DNA of 8,888 nt from WFZT01 sp964571845 (GTDB taxonomy: Bacteria; Hydrothermota; Hydrothermia; B15-G9; WFZT01), in NCBI GenBank assembly GCA_964571845.1, contig CAZNDM010000078.1, positions 1 through 8,888 on the forward strand, written 5' to 3'. The stretch's first letter is position 1. Every line of letters begins with the position of its first letter. Below the pieces are notes generated by a model. The model searched no databases. It saw nothing but the letters and a program-made list of their open reading frames with translations, and was not told the DNA's origin. The translations under genes and the position numbers were made by a program. Positions 1 through 6,536 of the stretch are shown piece by piece.

Positions 1-6
1 TCCTTA

Positions 7-152
7 ATCCTCCCCCACAAAGTGGGGAGGGAGATCATCGGGAAAACCCCACAAGGGGGGGAGGGGGTCATCGAGAAGTCTCACCCACAAAGCGGGGAAG
101 GGGTTCTTCTGGAGACCCTCACAATGCCGAAAACATTATAGAAAATCCACCC
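7..152. repeat. Degenerate tandem hairpin array, left part
   Basis: There are three to four imperfect units with a period of about 33-37 bases. Each unit has a C-rich arm, a short CACAA-type tip, a G-rich arm, then a tail like GATCATCGGGA (around 33-43, 66-76 and 103-113). The best unit, at the left edge, pairs CCCCAC with GTGGGG around CAAA-type tips. Units decay towards 120-150, where little pairing remains. The array probably continues left of the window. No ORF here is credible. Function is unknown; it could be a REP- or MITE-like intergenic repeat family. Confidence 0.75.
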
Positions 153-247
153 ACAAACTCCCCTCCCGCTTGCGGGAGGGGATTGAGGGGAGGGGAAAAG
201 ACCACTCACTGCTCTACCCCTCAAGTCTGCCCTTTTCGCCCCCTCCT
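153..247. repeat. 95-bp repeat element, copy 1
   Basis: This element matches 8789-8883 over its full 95 bases in the same orientation, with roughly 85-90% identity by eye. It starts ACAAACTCCCC and ends GCCCCCTCCT. It contains a perfect inverted repeat with an 11-bp stem (159-169 with 172-182, loop TT), followed by more G-runs. It interrupts an array of shorter hairpin units and carries no ORF of its own. It looks like a small non-autonomous repeat, such as a MITE or palindromic intergenic element. No terminal target duplication was found. Confidence 0.8.
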
Positions 248-248
248 C

Positions 249-495
249 AATCCTCCCCCACAAGGTGGGGGAGGAGATTATTGGGAATCCTCCCCCACAA
301 AGTGGGGGAGGAGATCATCTGGAAAACCCGCAATGCGGGGGAGGAGATCATCGGGAAAATCCGCAATGCGGGGAGGGAGGTCATCGGGAAACCCCACAAG
401 AGGGAGGAGGTTATCGGGAATCCTCCCACAATGTGGTAGAGGAGGTCGTTGGGAGACCCCCGTAATGCTATAAATGCAGAGGAGGTTATTTTGTG
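249..495. repeat. Tandem hairpin array, right part of left block
   Basis: About seven units have a 30-41 base period, measured from the TCAT-like motif at about 278, 315, 348, 381, 411, 446 and 487. Units near 251-275 and 289-313 fold as an 11-bp stem, TCCTCCCCCAC with GTGGGGGAGGA, around AAG or AAA. Later units have shorter arms with altered bases on both sides (CCCGC-AAT-GCGGG near 328-340, CCGC-AAT-GCGG near 361-372), so pairing is kept. The linker GGAGATCATCGGGAAA is also conserved, which rules out a CRISPR spacer role. Units fade towards the coding block. Confidence 0.8.
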
Positions 496-531
496 ACCTT
501 CCGCAATTCTAACACACTGCGGCGATAAGGT
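496..531 (+). other. Hairpin closing the left array, possible terminator
   Basis: ACCTTCCGCA (496-505) pairs with TGCGG (518-522) and AAGGT (527-531), giving a 10-bp stem with a 4-base bulge and a 12-base loop. It sits where the next array unit would be expected, so it is probably a diverged last unit. An AT-rich stretch with T-runs follows (about 545-568), but the first T-run is not adjacent to the stem. A terminator for transcripts entering from the left is therefore possible, not shown. Confidence 0.35.
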
Positions 532-589
532 TAAAAATTACATTTCTTTTTATTCAAAACGTTTTTTTCAAACACCCTCCTCCAGGCTA

Positions 590-619
590 TTGACGGTATA
601 AATTGGTTTACTGAATAAT
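590..619 (+). promoter_or_regulatory. Candidate promoter of the barrel-alr-ispE operon
   Basis: There are two overlapping readings. In the first, TTGACG (590-595) is a -35 and AATAAT (614-619) a -10 with an 18-base spacer, which would start transcription at about the ATG of the first gene and give a leaderless message. In the second, TATAAA (597-602) is the -10 without a clear -35, giving a leader of about 18 bases. The second reading resembles the box upstream of the minus operon (GGTATAAT, same distance to its ATG). Neither reading supplies a Shine-Dalgarno sequence. Confidence 0.45.
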
Positions 620-626
620 TTGCACC

Positions 627-1133
627 ATGAACACGATCCTTGCACTCTTTATCCTTACAATTGGGCGATTTGATCTTGGATTTACATACGGAGTCCCGAC
701 TGGAGATTTCTCAAACATCGTCAAAAGTGGTTTTCAGGTGAATGCCTGCTATTCAAAAGAGGTATGGCAGGGGATTCATTTGGGTTTGAACGGAACTGCA
801 TACAATTTCGAAGGATTGGGAAGTGGAAAGTACAGAGTGAGTTATGAATCTGTTGGATTCACCGTCGGACTCTATCCATTCGCTCTTCTCGGCTATGACG
901 GACTTTTCATCAACGCTTCTTACAATATTGGAGAATTTTCCAGGCTCATGGGTAGCGGGAAGGAATCAGATGCAGCCGGTAGCCTCATTTCGCATGCAGC
1001 CCTGAAACTTATCTCCGCAGACAGGTATAGATTGAATTTTCTTTTGAACTACGGCCTCCTGCTTGGCAAGGAAAAGAATATAGCAGTCTATGGTCTCGGT
1101 CTCTCATTTACCATTGGAAATGAGGAAGAGTAG
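627..1133 (+). CDS. Small outer-membrane beta-barrel-like protein
   Basis: This 168-aa protein is not a family I can name. After a short hydrophobic N-terminus (residues 3-12) it shows repeated alternating hydrophobic/polar stretches with Gly and aromatic residues (FDLGFTYGVPTGDFS near 15-29, VGFTVGLYPFALLGY, LNFLLNYGLL, VYGLGLSFTIG near the C-terminus). These are typical of small 8-stranded outer-membrane barrels. The signal peptide is weak: it has no Lys or Arg before the hydrophobic core, and an in-frame stop at 612-614 leaves no upstream ATG. No Shine-Dalgarno precedes 627. It is the first gene of an operon and its last 14 bases overlap the alr start, so it is probably co-translated with cell-wall gene alr. 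The barrel call rests on pattern only; a periplasmic or lipid-associated protein is possible. Confidence 0.65.
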   Translation: MNTILALFILTIGRFDLGFTYGVPTGDFSNIVKSGFQVNACYSKEVWQGIHLGLNGTAYNFEGLGSGKYRVSYESVGFTVGLYPFALLGYDGLFINASYNIGEFSRLMGSGKESDAAGSLISHAALKLISADRYRLNFLLNYGLLLGKEKNIAVYGLGLSFTIGNEEE

Positions 1134-2223
1134 GGTCTGGGCAGAGATTGACCTTCGTGCCCTCGATCATAATTTCAATGTAATCAAAAAATACTCCCGC
1201 GGGGCAAAGATAAATGCCCTTTTAAAAGCCAATGCCTACGGACATGGACTCGAGATCGTTGCCAGAAGGTTGAACAATAAAGTCGATTTTTTCTCAGTTG
1301 CCGCTGTTGAAGAAGCCATCCAGGCTCAGGAATCCGGGGTAACCAGACCCATACTTGTCCTTGGTCCCAAGATCCTGAAGTGGGAGATTGAAGAAGCAGT
1401 TAGGAGAAATCTCAGAATCACACTCTGCCATACAGATCAGGCAAAAATCATTGAAAATTTCATTTCTCCAGGTGAAAGGCTTAAAGTTCACATAGAAGTT
1501 GACACAGGGATGACCCGAACAGGTGTTGATATCGAAAAGTTTCCAGAACTCCTCGAATTCGTGCAAAAAAGTGACAGGTTTGACCTTGAAGGGGTATATA
1601 CGCATTATGCAACTGCTGATGATCAACCGGATCTTGCAAAAGAACAGCTTCAGAAGTTCAAAAATGAAGTCCTTCCACTTGTTGACAGAAAAAGGCTTAT
1701 CATTCATACAGCCAATAGTGCTGCGATCTTCAATCTCGGTGAAAAAGCGATCTATGACATGGTCCGACCGGGTATTGCCATGTTTGGATTACCTCCTTCA
1801 CCTGGCATGAAGATCCCTGAGCTGAAACCCATTTTGAGCCTGAAAGCGAGGGTGATCCAGATCAGAAAAATTCCTCCGGGGCGTGGAATTGGCTATGGGT
1901 TCAGGTTTGTCAGTCAAAAGCCAATGAAGATCGCTGTTCTTGCCGTAGGGTACGGCGATGGGTATCCCCGGGCACTATACAGGGATGGTTATGTCCTCAT
2001 CAATGGTAAGAGGGCAAAAATCGTGGGCGTCATCAGTATGGACCTTACAACCGTTGATGTTACTGGAATAGATGTAAACCTTGGAGATGTCGCTACCCTG
2101 ATTGGAAGGGATGGAGAAGAGGAAATAACAGCAACTGAACTTGCAGAGCTCATTGGGACAATAAACTACGAGATTACAACCGGTCTCCTGCCGAGAGTGG
2201 AGAGGATTCCAATTGGTGATTAA
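1120..2223 (+). CDS. alr: Alanine racemase
   Basis: This PLP enzyme interconverts L- and D-alanine and supplies D-Ala for peptidoglycan in the cytoplasm. At 367 aa it is the normal family length. The N-terminal TIM barrel begins WAEIDLRALDHN, with the PLP lysine K36 in LLKANAYGHG. HTANSAA (about 196-202) and VRPGIAMFG (215-223) match the PLP phosphate and cofactor region. The C-terminal beta domain carries the second catalytic base Y259 in GIGYG, then VGYGDGYPR and VISMDLTTVDV. I chose ATG 1120 because family members begin just before this W-x-E-I-D-L motif. ATG 1090 would add ten residues and overlap the upstream gene by 44 bases. The ribosome site is weak (TTGGAA), consistent with translational coupling. 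The end overlaps ispE. Confidence 0.97.
   Translation: MRKSRVWAEIDLRALDHNFNVIKKYSRGAKINALLKANAYGHGLEIVARRLNNKVDFFSVAAVEEAIQAQESGVTRPILVLGPKILKWEIEEAVRRNLRITLCHTDQAKIIENFISPGERLKVHIEVDTGMTRTGVDIEKFPELLEFVQKSDRFDLEGVYTHYATADDQPDLAKEQLQKFKNEVLPLVDRKRLIIHTANSAAIFNLGEKAIYDMVRPGIAMFGLPPSPGMKIPELKPILSLKARVIQIRKIPPGRGIGYGFRFVSQKPMKIAVLAVGYGDGYPRALYRDGYVLINGKRAKIVGVISMDLTTVDVTGIDVNLGDVATLIGRDGEEEITATELAELIGTINYEITTGLLPRVERIPIGD
2199..2206 (+). promoter_or_regulatory. Ribosome binding site of ispE
   Basis: GGAGAGGA lies inside the end of alr, 6 bases before TTG 2213 and 9 before GTG 2216. It supports initiation at one of these non-ATG codons, since there is no ATG before the first conserved residues (IKAHAKVN). 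Confidence 0.6.
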
Positions 2224-3004
2224 AGCCCACGCAAAGGTCAATCTATCCCTCTTCGTAACGGGTCTGAGAGATGACGGATTTCATGAAATCAGATCAATTT
2301 TTGTGAAAATAGGCTTATTTGACACCATTTTCCTATCACCTTCCTATGTCCAGAAAATAACGGCGAGTGCGGGTCCCCAGGGGAAGGATAATCTCGTTGC
2401 CCGAGTGCTCGAAGACAGACCTTATGAAGTATTTATAAAAAAAATGATACCTATTGGATCCGGACTCGGCGGTGGTAGTTCAGATGCGGCCCAGCTGATT
2501 AAGCACTTTTTCAATAATACCTCTGTCGCCTTCCAGAAAGCATTATCCATTGGCTCAGACGTCCCTTTCTTTCTTATTGATGAAAATGCTGCACTTGTTA
2601 GTGGTCGTGGAGAAAATCTGGAGCCTTTTAACATTGAAAAACCACTCTACTTCGTTGTTTACTATCCGGGGTTCAGTTTCGATACAAAAGAAGGGTATTT
2701 AAAACTCGCTGAAAAAAGACTCTATATTGACGAAAAGGAGGCAGAAAACAGGATAAGACTGATAAAAGATATTCTTCTGTCGGGTGAATACGGAGAACTC
2801 AGGGATCTCCTGTTCAACTCCTTTGAGCTCATTCACGCCGAGAGTTTCATAAAAGAGTTCAAAGATCTCATGCTAAAAGAGGGTGCTATCGGAGCCCTTA
2901 TGACCGGGTCGGGCTCAGCCGTGTTTGGGATCTTTGACAGGTTTCCAACAGAGTTGTACACCAAGTATCACGACAGATTCATATTTACAACAAATCTCAT
3001 GTAA
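2213..3004 (+). CDS. ispE: 4-diphosphocytidyl-2-C-methyl-D-erythritol kinase
   Basis: This GHMP-family kinase phosphorylates CDP-methylerythritol at the 2-hydroxyl using ATP, the fourth step of the MEP pathway to IPP and DMAPP. Motifs in order are AHAKVNL with catalytic-type K8, DGFHEI (21-26), the ATP loop GLGGGSSDAA (84-93), SDVPFF with D116 as the likely catalytic Asp, and GALMTGSGSAVFGIF near the C-terminus. At 263 aa it is somewhat shorter than the usual 280-300, with the loss apparently between the first strands and the ATP loop. The start is non-ATG: TTG 2213 or GTG 2216, both served by GGAGAGGA at 2199-2206 inside alr. The gene overlaps alr by 11 or 8 bases and its 3' end overlaps convergent rimO by 8 bases. 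Confidence 0.95.
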   Translation: MVIKAHAKVNLSLFVTGLRDDGFHEIRSIFVKIGLFDTIFLSPSYVQKITASAGPQGKDNLVARVLEDRPYEVFIKKMIPIGSGLGGGSSDAAQLIKHFFNNTSVAFQKALSIGSDVPFFLIDENAALVSGRGENLEPFNIEKPLYFVVYYPGFSFDTKEGYLKLAEKRLYIDEKEAENRIRLIKDILLSGEYGELRDLLFNSFELIHAESFIKEFKDLMLKEGAIGALMTGSGSAVFGIFDRFPTELYTKYHDRFIFTTNLM

Positions 3005-4289
3005 TCAATTCAGCTACCAGATCACCCGATGGCTCAATTTCGACGACTTTCACATCAACCATACTCTCCTCAACGGATCTGTTAATCTTAACATTAAAAT
3101 CAATTTCAGGTGCATCGAACTCAGTTCGTCCCAGATCCTCATCCAGGATAACTCTGATCTCCTGTCCAATAAAAGACTCCTGGACTTCAAACATCAGGTC
3201 CTGGGCAAGGAGAGAGAGCTCGGTAACTCGATCATTAATCACCTCAAGTGGTACTTTTCCATCAAGTTTGGAAGAAAAGGCTTCTTTTTCATCCGAATAG
3301 GGGAAAATGGCAATCCTTTCGGGTCTCCAGTCATTTAAAAATTCATAAAGGTCCTCAAAATCCTCCTCAGTTTCGCCGGGAAAACCAGCTATGACTTCGG
3401 TGCGAACAAAAAATTCTGGTATGTATTTTCTTATCATCTTCAGCGATCTCTCAACTGATCTCCTCCCCCCTGCCCTTCTCATTCGCTTCAAAATTCTATC
3501 AGAAGAATGCTGAATCGGTAAGTGAATGTACCGGACAACCTTCTCGCTTTCACCAATCGCATCTACAAGTCTTCTGGTCAAACCTGCCGGGTAAAGGTAC
3601 ATCAGTCTTACCCATTCTACATCCGGAATTTTATCTATTTCTTTAATTAGTTTGTCCAGAACCGGCTTACCATAGATATCATAACCGTAAAGCGTCAAAT
3701 CCTGTGCAACGAGGATGATCTCTTTAATACCCACATTTGCGAGTGAATAAATCTCGTCAATTACATCTTCTATTGGTCTCGATCTGTACCTCCCCCTCAT
3801 CTTCGGGATTATACAGAAGGCACAGCGTCTATTGCATCCTTCGGCAACTTTGACATAAGCAAAGTTTGGAGACAGGAGCACCCTTGGCTCACGACCTGTA
3901 TAAATCCACTTTGAGGGAAGAATATTTAAATCCCTGTGTGAATTCTTGAGTATTTCTGGCAACTTTGGTTCACTGTCAATTCCAAGGACGAGGTCAACTT
4001 CTCTGAAATCCTTTTTTATCTTCTCCCTGAATCGCTGCACAAGACAGCCGGTTACAATAACCTTCCCTATTTTACCCTGCTTCTTGAGGTTTAAAACCTC
4101 CTTGATAGTAGCGTAGGATTCTTCAACTGCATCTGATATGAAACCGCATGTGTTGATTACGACAAAATCAAGGTCTTCTGATTCTTCAAACCTGTATCCG
4201 GCTTCTTCGAGGGATCCGATGAGGACTTCAGAGTCAACCTGATTTTTCGGGCATCCGAGTGAGATTACAAAAAACTTATCTCTATCCAT
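2997..4289 (-). CDS. rimO: Ribosomal protein uS12 methylthiotransferase RimO
   Basis: This radical-SAM enzyme adds a methylthio group to the conserved Asp of ribosomal protein uS12. At 430 aa it matches the family. The N-terminal UPF0004 domain holds the auxiliary cluster cysteines C13 (SLGCPKNQVDSE), C48 (INTCGF) and C82 (TGCLVQR). The radical-SAM cluster motif is C152-x3-C156-x2-C159 in EGCNRRCAFCIIP. A C-terminal TRAM domain (about 365-430) includes GRTEFDAPEID. The SLGCPKN-x-VDSE start and this TRAM signature mark RimO rather than its tRNA-modifying relatives MiaB and MtaB. The start is coupled to the metallophosphoesterase stop by TGATG, with GATGGGG upstream. It is the last gene of its operon and overlaps convergent ispE by 8 bases. 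Confidence 0.96.
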   Translation of the reverse strand: MDRDKFFVISLGCPKNQVDSEVLIGSLEEAGYRFEESEDLDFVVINTCGFISDAVEESYATIKEVLNLKKQGKIGKVIVTGCLVQRFREKIKKDFREVDLVLGIDSEPKLPEILKNSHRDLNILPSKWIYTGREPRVLLSPNFAYVKVAEGCNRRCAFCIIPKMRGRYRSRPIEDVIDEIYSLANVGIKEIILVAQDLTLYGYDIYGKPVLDKLIKEIDKIPDVEWVRLMYLYPAGLTRRLVDAIGESEKVVRYIHLPIQHSSDRILKRMRRAGGRRSVERSLKMIRKYIPEFFVRTEVIAGFPGETEEDFEDLYEFLNDWRPERIAIFPYSDEKEAFSSKLDGKVPLEVINDRVTELSLLAQDLMFEVQESFIGQEIRVILDEDLGRTEFDAPEIDFNVKINRSVEESMVDVKVVEIEPSGDLVAELIT

Positions 4290-5020
4290 CAGTACCCCAT
4301 CTCAAGTCTGTAGGCGAGCGTCTCCGGCAATCCTGCGTCAAGTATTTTTTTCATTGCCGTTTTAACATCATATTCGACCCTATGAAACTCAAAATACAGC
4401 TCATCCGAATCAAATATGCCAAAACTGGCTCTCCAATCCCTATCCCGTGGCTGTCCCACACTACCGGGGTTGATCATATATTTGTAACCTTTGAGCATCA
4501 GGATCTCGTTCTGATCAAGTTTTTTGACATTTCCTTCGAGATCCTGCTGGAAAATTGCTGGAATGTGGGTGTGCCCATAGAAACCGATAAGATATTTCAT
4601 GAACTGAAACTGGTATTTTGCCTCGTAGCTATCAAATATGTAGGTCCAGTTTGGGGGATATTCCCATTCCGCATGGGTGATCTCGAAGTTATCAAAAGGT
4701 GAAATCCTGTAAGGCAGGTTTTTCAGCCAGAGTTTCTGTGCATCATTGAGCTGAGACTCTGTCCATTCAATGGCTTCTCTGGCGTAAATGTTCATGAATT
4801 CTCTTTCCCGGGGATTAACAACAGCCTCATCGTGATTTCCCTTAACCACGAAAGCTCCTCTCCGTTTGATTATCTCGATACATTCTCCGGGATCAGCGCC
4901 ATAGCCCACAATGTCACCGAGCACGATAAGGGAATCGTAGCCAATTTCGTCCAGTTTTCTCAGCACACTCTGGAGTGCTTCAAGGTTACCATGGATGTCT
5001 GAAATTATTGCAAATCTCAT
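4289..5020 (-). CDS. Metallophosphoesterase (YfcE/MJ0936-like phosphodiesterase)
   Basis: This calcineurin-like phosphoesterase has 243 aa. It shows the full two-metal set: SDIHGN with D8 and H10, LGDIVGYG with D36, GNHD with N62 and H63, a later H116, and GHTH with H150 and H152, then NPGSVGQPRDRD. The family hydrolyses phosphodiesters or phosphomonoesters; the natural substrate cannot be read from the sequence. The usual HGSP turn is replaced by HAEWEYPP (116-123), which may alter the pocket. Its start overlaps the nusB stop by four bases (ATGA) and is preceded by a strong AAGGGGG site at 5024-5030. Its stop is coupled to rimO by TGATG. Placement between nusB and rimO suggests co-expression with translation and transcription factors, but gives no substrate. 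Confidence 0.9.
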   Translation of the reverse strand: MRFAIISDIHGNLEALQSVLRKLDEIGYDSLIVLGDIVGYGADPGECIEIIKRRGAFVVKGNHDEAVVNPREREFMNIYAREAIEWTESQLNDAQKLWLKNLPYRISPFDNFEITHAEWEYPPNWTYIFDSYEAKYQFQFMKYLIGFYGHTHIPAIFQQDLEGNVKKLDQNEILMLKGYKYMINPGSVGQPRDRDWRASFGIFDSDELYFEFHRVEYDVKTAMKKILDAGLPETLAYRLEMGY

Positions 5021-5454
5021 TTTCCCCCTTCTTTAAATCCCAGCTTAATTGCGATGTTATCAAGGACCCCATTTACAAATCGCCCCGATTCTTCTGTTGA
5101 AAAAAGTTTAGCAATTTCAATAGCCTCTGAAATTGAGACTTTAAAAGGAACTTCGTCGATACCGAGCATTTCTGCAACGGCAATCCGCAAAATTGACCTA
5201 TCAATTGTCGTGATCCTCTCAAGGGGCCAGTTTAAGGTTGTTTCATCAATTAACTTATCAATTTCCCCGAGATTCGCTTTAACTGAATTTATTATTCTGT
5301 TGGTAAAGATTTTCACCTCCTCCGGCGGCCTTTCCCTTTCATAAATGTCTTTTAACGCTTCATCAAGAGGCTCATCCAGTAGATCAAATCTATAAAGCGC
5401 CTCAAGGGCGAGCACCCTGCTCAACCTTCTGCCTGAAAATTGATAGTATCCCAT
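5017..5454 (-). CDS. nusB: Transcription antitermination factor NusB
   Basis: This small all-helical RNA-binding protein (145 aa, normal length) pairs with NusE (ribosomal protein uS10) on boxA RNA to promote rRNA antitermination. Visible family features are the N-terminal RRLSRVLALEALYRFD (about 9-24), NWPLERITTIDRSILRIAVAEML (about 84-106), VPFKVSISEAIEIAKLFSTEESGRFVNGVLD near the C-terminus. The last contains the conserved FVNGVLD block. The ATG shares one base with the hisC stop (TAATG), and the only upstream ribosome site is a weak GAGAAAA, so translation probably depends on reinitiation after hisC. The stop overlaps the next start as ATGA. Confidence 0.95.
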   Translation of the reverse strand: MGYYQFSGRRLSRVLALEALYRFDLLDEPLDEALKDIYERERPPEEVKIFTNRIINSVKANLGEIDKLIDETTLNWPLERITTIDRSILRIAVAEMLGIDEVPFKVSISEAIEIAKLFSTEESGRFVNGVLDNIAIKLGFKEGGK

Positions 5455-6536
5455 TATAAAATTTTCTCAAAAGCTTTTAAAAATCTCTCGGTCTGGATAT
5501 CGTTACCTATCGTAACCCTGATGCCGTAAGGTAACCCAAAGGCATCAAGAGGCCTAACAATTATTCCATATTCGAGTAATCTTTTAAAAATTTCACCACC
5601 TCTCTCAGTTGTTTCAATATAAATAAAGTTTCCCTGCGTGGGTAAATATTTTACACCAATCTCATCGAATTTTTTATACATCCTGACCTTGTTTTTCTCA
5701 TTTGACATTCTTGAATTCAGAACATGTTGTTTGTCATCGAGCGAAGCGATACCAGCTGCCTGAGCCAATTTGGAGACATTGAAAGGGAATCTAACATGCT
5801 CAAATTTTTCGATAATCTCGGGTGTTGTTATTGCGTATCCCAGTCTCAAGCCCGCTATACCGTAAATTTTTGAAAATGTCCTAATTATCACCACATTCTT
5901 TCGGTTTATAAAATTCACACTCACAGGGTAGTCCTCTGCGGTTACATACTCGTAGTACGCTTCATCGAATACGACAATCACATCGTCTGGTATGGATTCG
6001 AGAAACTCCTCCACTTCTCTGTGTGTCAGGTAAGTCCCGGTTGGATTATTCGGATTGCAGATATAAATGAGTCTGACACTTTCGTCAATTGCATTCCTTA
6101 TGCCATCGAGGTCGTATCTGTAATTTTTCATGGGAACAAGTTTTACATTAGCACCTACAATCTTGCCTGAGATCCTGTAAATCTGAAATGTGTGTCTGGA
6201 GGTTATAAGCGAGGTATTATCATTCAGAAACACGAGGGCAAGAAATAGAAAGATCTCACTCGATCCATTTCCGACTGCGATATTTTCCGGAGATACACCG
6301 ACTTTGTGTGCGATCTTCTCTTTCAGCAGCGCATAAGTGTTGTCAGGATAAATATGTACATTTTCAGCCTCTCTTTTGACAGCTGAGACAGCGAGGGGAG
6401 ACGGACCGAGTGGATTTTCATTTGATGAAAGTTTTACGATCTCCTCTTTTGAGAAACCGTGGGTCTTTATGAGTTCCTCAGTTGTAACTCCCGGTACATA
6501 AACGGGCACATCTTCAATGTAAGTGTTGTACTTCAT
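5454..6536 (-). CDS. hisC: Histidinol-phosphate aminotransferase (HisC-type)
   Basis: This is a fold-type I PLP aminotransferase of 360 aa, the usual HisC length. It shows SSNENPLGPSP (37-47), NGSSEIF (90-96), CNPNNPTG (160-167), DEAYYEY with D191 binding the PLP ring nitrogen, the Schiff-base lysine K223 in RTFSKIYGIAGLRLGYAI, and a C-terminal substrate-binding Arg in GIRVTIG. HisC converts imidazole-acetol phosphate and glutamate to histidinol phosphate, but close relatives (HisC2 type) transaminate aromatic amino acids, and no other his or aro gene is nearby. I chose ATG 6536, which forms TGATG with the upstream stop and follows GAAGG at 6541-6545. An in-frame ATG at 6581 would add 15 unusual residues inside the preceding gene. 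Confidence 0.88.
   Translation of the reverse strand: MKYNTYIEDVPVYVPGVTTEELIKTHGFSKEEIVKLSSNENPLGPSPLAVSAVKREAENVHIYPDNTYALLKEKIAHKVGVSPENIAVGNGSSEIFLFLALVFLNDNTSLITSRHTFQIYRISGKIVGANVKLVPMKNYRYDLDGIRNAIDESVRLIYICNPNNPTGTYLTHREVEEFLESIPDDVIVVFDEAYYEYVTAEDYPVSVNFINRKNVVIIRTFSKIYGIAGLRLGYAITTPEIIEKFEHVRFPFNVSKLAQAAGIASLDDKQHVLNSRMSNEKNKVRMYKKFDEIGVKYLPTQGNFIYIETTERGGEIFKRLLEYGIIVRPLDAFGLPYGIRVTIGNDIQTERFLKAFEKIL

Noticed and set aside
170..473. Small repetitive ORFs on both strands in the left repeat block
   Set aside because: The translations (repeated EEIIGKIRNAG-like peptides) are just the hairpin units read in different frames. They have no ribosome site and no family resemblance.
249..495. 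CRISPR array
   Set aside because: The period (30-41) and palindromic repeats are suggestive, but the inter-hairpin sequence GATCATCGGGAAA is itself conserved while the palindromes vary. That is the reverse of CRISPR, and no cas gene is present.
1090..1119. Longer alr start at ATG 1090
   Set aside because: The nearest AAGGAA is about 16 bases away and the extra ten residues precede the normal family start.
4259..4702. 147-aa plus-strand ORF
   Set aside because: It is antisense to the metallophosphoesterase and rimO start, both of which have full catalytic motifs.
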